Source: UBA6016 sp964568395
Lineage (GTDB): Bacteria > Campylobacterota > Campylobacteria > Campylobacterales > UBA6016
Assembly: GCA_964568395.1 (NCBI GenBank)
Contig: CAZMPN010000009.1
Location: forward strand, 1 to 64,000
Direction of reading: 5' to 3'
DNA: 64,000 nt
Positions 60,385 to 64,000 of this stretch are shown in pieces. A program made the position numbers and the translations under genes. Numbering within the stretch: position 1 is the stretch's first letter; the number at the start of each line of letters is the position of its first letter. Under the pieces are notes generated by a model, which searched no databases, was not told the origin of the DNA, and saw only the letters and a list, made by a program, of their open reading frames with translations.

Positions 60385-61554
60385 ATGTCAAGTTCGATTG
60401 TAATAGTCATAGCGCTTTCGTTTTTCATAGCGCTATCCCCTTTTGTCTCCAAAACCCTCAGGGTTCCGATAGTGGTCATCGAAATAATATTCGGCATTAT
60501 CGGCGGCCATCTCGGCTTTTTCGAAAAAAACGAATACTTTTTCATCATGGCCAAAGTCGGGTTTTTGTTTTTGATGTTTTTGGCCGGCCTAGAGGTGAAC
60601 CTAAAAGAGTTTGTGAAGATAAGATCGAGATTGTTTAAAAGAGTGATACTCTATTTTATGATTCTATACGCGCTTGCCTTGACTGCCGTTTTGTACTTCA
60701 AGCTATCGTTTATATACGTCGTCATACTCCCTATATTCTCGCTGGGCATGATAATGGCTCTTTTAAAAGACTACGGCAAGGATAAGCCGTGGCTTTCGCT
60801 TGCTCTTACCATAGGCATACTCGGCGAGCTTATCAGTATAGTCGCGCTTACCATTCTCAGCGGTGCCGTTAGCTTCGGATTTGGAGCGGAGTTTTATAAG
60901 GCTATGGCTACGCTGGTCGTCATAGTCGTCGCCGGCATACTATTTTTCAAGCTTGCCAGAGCGTTTTTCTGGTGGTTTCCGGAGGCAAAAAAAGCCATTA
61001 TGCCGGATATTGCGTCAAAAGAGCAGGATATTAGGTTCTCGATGGCGCTTTTTTTCGTGATGATAGCGATAATGCTATATCTGAAGATAGATATGGTGCT
61101 CGGCGCATTCTTTGCCGGGATGTTCATAACGGCGTTTTTCTACCACAAAAAAGATTTGCACGACAAACTCTCGTCTTTCGGGTTTGGTTTCTTGGCGCCG
61201 ATATTTTTTATCTATGTAGGCTCTACGCTCAAGCTGGACATCGTATTTTCGTATGAGATCATCAAAAACGCGCTCTTTTTGATAGCGTGTATGGTTTCCA
61301 TCAGGATTATAGGCTCGTTTAGTACGTTCTATAGCTATCTGGGGTTTAAAAACACCATTTTGTTCGCTCTATCCGACTCTATGCCGCTAATGTTCATGGT
61401 GGCCGCCGCCACGCTGGGGCTTCAGTCGAAAACGATAGATAATATTGAGTATTCGTCGATAGTCGTTGCGAGTATGCTTGACGCGATAATGCTTATGCTG
61501 GTTATAAAGGCGTTAAATTACTATTTCGACAAGGATAAAACCCAAAGCCGTTAG
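60385..61554 (+). CDS. Kef-type cation:proton antiporter membrane protein
   Basis: 389 residues, about 11-12 membrane segments of the CPA2 family: KTLRVPIVVIEIIFGIIGGHLGF, FLFLMFLAGLEVNLKEF, GILGELISIVALT and GAFFAGMFITAFF. It lacks the C-terminal RCK/TrkA-N domain of KefB/KefC. Potassium or sodium exchange for protons is expected; the ion is not resolved. It starts 2 bases after the preceding gene. Confidence 0.82.
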   Translation: MSSSIVIVIALSFFIALSPFVSKTLRVPIVVIEIIFGIIGGHLGFFEKNEYFFIMAKVGFLFLMFLAGLEVNLKEFVKIRSRLFKRVILYFMILYALALTAVLYFKLSFIYVVILPIFSLGMIMALLKDYGKDKPWLSLALTIGILGELISIVALTILSGAVSFGFGAEFYKAMATLVVIVVAGILFFKLARAFFWWFPEAKKAIMPDIASKEQDIRFSMALFFVMIAIMLYLKIDMVLGAFFAGMFITAFFYHKKDLHDKLSSFGFGFLAPIFFIYVGSTLKLDIVFSYEIIKNALFLIACMVSIRIIGSFSTFYSYLGFKNTILFALSDSMPLMFMVAAATLGLQSKTIDNIEYSSIVVASMLDAIMLMLVIKALNYYFDKDKTQSR

Positions 61555-61922
61555 GCCAGGGCTATGCACTCGATCTCTACGAGGGCGTTTTTGGGTAGCG
61601 TCTTTACCGCTACGGTACTTCTTGCCGGTTTGTGGTCGCCAAAAAACTTTGCGTACACCTCGTTCATCGGCGCGAAGTTGTCCATATCGGATAGAAACAC
61701 CGTAGTCTTTACCACTTTATCAAGTCCGCTTCCGGCCGCTTTTAGCACTTGCGTTAAGTTTTCAAATACCTGCGCGGTTTGTGCAGATATGTCGCCGTCA
61801 TTGAAACTGCCGTCGGCTCTAAGCGCCACTTGTCCGGATGTGTATACCATCCCTTCTATCTTGATTGCTTGCGAGTATGGTCCTATTGCCTGCGGTGCGT
61901 TTGGCGTAGATACTATATTCAT
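61551..61922 (-). CDS. ridA: RidA family enamine/imine deaminase
   Basis: 123 residues with the full signature: APQAIGPYSQAIKIEGMVYTSGQVAL, the catalytic-site arginine in KPARSTVAVKTLPKNALVEIECIAL. It hydrolyses reactive 2-aminoacrylate released by PLP enzymes. It is convergent with the antiporter gene, overlapping by 4 bases. Confidence 0.92.
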   Translation of the reverse strand: MNIVSTPNAPQAIGPYSQAIKIEGMVYTSGQVALRADGSFNDGDISAQTAQVFENLTQVLKAAGSGLDKVVKTTVFLSDMDNFAPMNEVYAKFFGDHKPARSTVAVKTLPKNALVEIECIALA

Positions 61923-61956
61923 AAACTCCCTCCTTGCTTTTATTTTTGCGGCGATT

Positions 61957-63636
61957 TTACATTTTTTTGAATAAACAAGCGGCTTTTTCTATTATCCAGT
62001 TTGGTTTCTCGTGCTTGTTTAACACAAAATAAAGCGTGTTTATATTGTTGAGTATCTCTTCGAATTCATCTATCGCGTCGTTTGTCCCCGCTATTAAAAG
62101 CCTGTCGCCGTACTCGAAGTTTGAGCCGAAAGAAGGCCCCATGACGAACTCGCCGCTTTTTCTTAAAAGCCCGAGTATTACAAGCTCAAGCTCCCTCCCT
62201 TCTCCGTCTACGTCGGCAACCAAATCCCTGTATGTGACGTTTCTCTCGGCCAAAATAGGCGCCAGCGCGTAGGCCTCGTTCTCGTCTATGCCGATCTCTT
62301 TTAGTTGTGGTTTTTTGTTGACTATTTCCGTTAGCCTTCCCACTATATGTTGGCCCCATTCGTCGCTTTTGCCGTGGAGTTCGTCGGCAAATCTTACGAC
62401 CAAGGGTCTTGCGATGATGTTGTACGCCCTAACCGCCACTAGCTTATCCATGATAAATACGGTATTTGCCCTAAGCGCAGCAAAGACGGAGTTCTCCTCC
62501 ATCTTATTTTCCCTAACCATGACAAATATGTCCGGATTTAGCTTTCTGGCGGTTATGATGGCGGATAGGTTTACGGCGTCGTCAGGCGTGCCGGCTATGA
62601 GGCACTGGGCGTTTTCTATGCCGGCTTTTAGCAGCAGCTCCCTATCGCCGCCCTCTTTGGCCTTCGTCTCTTTGAAGATGTCAACTATCTCGTACTCTAT
62701 CCCGTTTTTTAGCAAAACGTCCTTGATTGCTTTGCCTAGTCTGCCTCGGCTGCATATTATGTATTTTCCACGTCCCAGCTTCGCCTTTCTGGTTAGGTTC
62801 AGATTCCCGCCGCCAAGCCAGTTTAGAAGCGCGTATAGGTGCGGGGTATTCAGCATATACTCTATTCTTGTCGCTACGTGCTGATACGGGTCTATCACAT
62901 GTTCGACCCCGACGTCTTTTAGGTTTTGCAGTCCAGCATAAAAAGAGGATTCGGCCACTATCTCTATGTTTTTGTTTAGAATTTTTGCCTTAACGGCCAC
63001 CTTTAGGTTTAGATTGTCGTCTTCGAATAGGATAAAAAGCGCCTTGCAATACGGCGACGATATGCCTGCATCCTCCAGAACGTCCGTCATCGTAGCGTCT
63101 GCGGCTAGAGCCGGAATCATGGGGTAATACCCTTCAAGATTCAGCTCGTCTATCTTCTCCTCAAGCTTGTCCAGGACTACGAGTCTATATTTTCCGTAAA
63201 GCTGGAACTTGTCGATCATTATACGGCTGATAGAGTTGTAGCCGCATATTACGACGAACTCCTGCTCCATTCTCTCTATGCTTCTTCTAAAGGAGATTCT
63301 TTTTAGTGCCCTTTTGAACGCTTTGTCCCTAAAAAGCCCGACTATCGTACCTATGGCGTAAAACCATGCTGGTACGGTTAGATACATCGTGATAGTGAGC
63401 ATTAGCCTTTGCGGATATGTAAGCGCATACGGGATTTCACCGAAACCTATCGTATTCGCCGTATACGATACCAGATAAAAGGCGTCAAAAAACGTCAGAC
63501 GGTATATATGTCCGTCATTATCCCTGCCGTCCGTAATCGTTAGCAGCATAATGGAGATGGTATATGTGACGATTATCGCCAATATAGGAACCCGAAGGCG
63601 CCTTATGACTATCCAGAAAGCCTCGTTTTCCCTCAT
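61957..63636 (-). CDS. Potassium channel with two RCK domains
   Basis: 559 residues. Two membrane segments flank a pore loop with the filter TANTIGFGE. The cytoplasmic part has two RCK modules: the first with FVVICGYNSISRIMIDKFQLYG, the second with YIICSRGRLGKAIKDVL, and a TrkA-C-like end (ELVILGLLRKSGEF). Gating by ligand or nucleotide binding is expected. It is followed 7 bases upstream by the DUF6394 gene and probably functions with it. Confidence 0.88.
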   Translation of the reverse strand: MRENEAFWIVIRRLRVPILAIIVTYTISIMLLTITDGRDNDGHIYRLTFFDAFYLVSYTANTIGFGEIPYALTYPQRLMLTITMYLTVPAWFYAIGTIVGLFRDKAFKRALKRISFRRSIERMEQEFVVICGYNSISRIMIDKFQLYGKYRLVVLDKLEEKIDELNLEGYYPMIPALAADATMTDVLEDAGISSPYCKALFILFEDDNLNLKVAVKAKILNKNIEIVAESSFYAGLQNLKDVGVEHVIDPYQHVATRIEYMLNTPHLYALLNWLGGGNLNLTRKAKLGRGKYIICSRGRLGKAIKDVLLKNGIEYEIVDIFKETKAKEGGDRELLLKAGIENAQCLIAGTPDDAVNLSAIITARKLNPDIFVMVRENKMEENSVFAALRANTVFIMDKLVAVRAYNIIARPLVVRFADELHGKSDEWGQHIVGRLTEIVNKKPQLKEIGIDENEAYALAPILAERNVTYRDLVADVDGEGRELELVILGLLRKSGEFVMGPSFGSNFEYGDRLLIAGTNDAIDEFEEILNNINTLYFVLNKHEKPNWIIEKAACLFKKM

Positions 63637-63643
63637 CGATAGT

Positions 63644-64000
63644 TTATCTTTTGGAGTGTACGGTGTCTGATATGTATAATATTACGGATACTATATTCGC
63701 TATAAGGGCGCCGGAGGATAACGAGACTATTATGGTCATGAATTCGGCGTTGATGCCGCCGGCGACGTTCGTCGCATATCCCCATACCGCCGCCGCCGCA
63801 AATAGCTGAATATCCGCAACGAGACTCGTAGCAAGCAGCACGGAGCCGACCTGTGATTTATCTCCCAGTTTCATCGTCGTCGCTATCAGGTTTACGGCGA
63901 TTGCCACGGCTAGTTCGTATACGCTATGGTGGGCGACATTGTCTATCTCTCCGTAAACAAAGCCCGCATTTAGCGTCAGGGCCAATACTATAAAGAACCC
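63644..64000 (-). CDS. DUF6394 family membrane protein (5' end beyond the window)
   Basis: The frame stays open to the window edge (GFFIVLALTLNAGFVYGEIDN), so the true N-terminus lies outside. Three or four membrane segments: LALTLNAGFV, AVAIAVNLIATTMKLG, LATSLVADIQLFAAAAVWGY and IVSLSSGALIANIVSVILYI. I recall this family next to RCK potassium channels in Campylobacterota. A channel-accessory or regulatory role is inferred. Confidence 0.7.
   Translation of the reverse strand, partial: GFFIVLALTLNAGFVYGEIDNVAHHSVYELAVAIAVNLIATTMKLGDKSQVGSVLLATSLVADIQLFAAAAVWGYATNVAGGINAEFMTIIVSLSSGALIANIVSVILYISDTVHSKR

Noticed and set aside
1..64000. CRISPR arrays, insertion sequences, integrases or prophage
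   Set aside because: No regular direct repeats, transposase or integrase genes were seen anywhere in the window.

Overview
The window reads as chromosomal DNA of a free-living-type Campylobacterota (epsilonproteobacterium). The grounds are a clpS-clpA-aat block, a three-subunit SdhA-SdhB-CCG-domain succinate dehydrogenase/fumarate reductase, AcnB, a stand-alone PycB, a RibBA whose cyclohydrolase half is degenerate, heavy use of AGA/AGG and ATA codons, frequent TTG/GTG starts, and dense, overlapping operons. By eye the base composition is in the mid 40s % GC. No genus is claimed.

Layout. 1-2.8 kb: tRNA-Gln with its own strong promoter, ribBA, then a convergent pair (PLP-dependent desulfhydrase/deaminase, inositol-phosphatase family). 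2.9-4.9 kb: a chemoreceptor with a nitrate/nitrite-type (NIT) sensor domain. 5-9.5 kb: a leftward TolC-MacA-ATPase-permease tripartite efflux operon. 9.6-17.2 kb: a heme-binding HD-GYP protein with a degenerate C-terminal GGDEF domain, a TonB-dependent receptor coupled to a membrane Fe-S protein, and a DUF255/YyaL protein. 17.3-21.8 kb: two tandem orphan sensor kinases with extracellular Cache domains. 22-28.2 kb: pycB, a chemoreceptor overlapping an SCO-type copper/thiol protein, a YbgC thioesterase, and a third orphan kinase (CHASE4).

28.3-40.5 kb is a cobalamin island. Eleven leftward genes with overlapping ends encode a DUF4430 (transcobalamin-C-like) exported protein, a fusion of a Cys-rich zinc-finger-like domain to CobT, CobD, CbiP, CbiB, CobU, CobS, CobC and BtuF-BtuD-BtuC. 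The flanks carry a ThrB-type kinase on the other strand and btuB. Together they cover B12 uptake, nucleotide-loop assembly and lower-ligand attachment, but not corrin-ring synthesis. No canonical cobalamin riboswitch was recognised; btuB instead has a structured ~200-nt leader that may also encode a 54-aa peptide.

40.5-56.6 kb: family-4 uracil-DNA glycosylase, a small accessory patch (ORF6N protein and a membrane protein), aat-clpA-clpS, sdhA-sdhB-CCG subunit, thiL, an exported unknown protein, a YciH/SUI1 protein, acnB, an exported ankyrin protein, and a hemerythrin-DUF2249-NnrS-like operon that looks like a nitric-oxide/oxygen stress unit. 56.1-64 kb: lolA divergent from secA-lolC-type permease-Kef antiporter, then RidA and an RCK potassium channel coupled to a DUF6394 membrane protein cut by the window edge.

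Most notable: (i) the cobalamin operon with a DUF4430 protein, a Cys-rich-CobT fusion and a candidate non-PduX threonine kinase; (ii) a chemoreceptor with a histidine-rich membrane domain co-transcribed with an SCO protein; (iii) two matching TTGAC-N4-ATCAA operators, one before the NIT chemoreceptor and one before the hemerythrin operon, suggesting one FNR/CRP-family N-oxide regulator; (iv) a c-type-heme HD-GYP protein fused to a dead GGDEF domain; (v) several leader hairpins overlapping ribosome binding sites or start codons.
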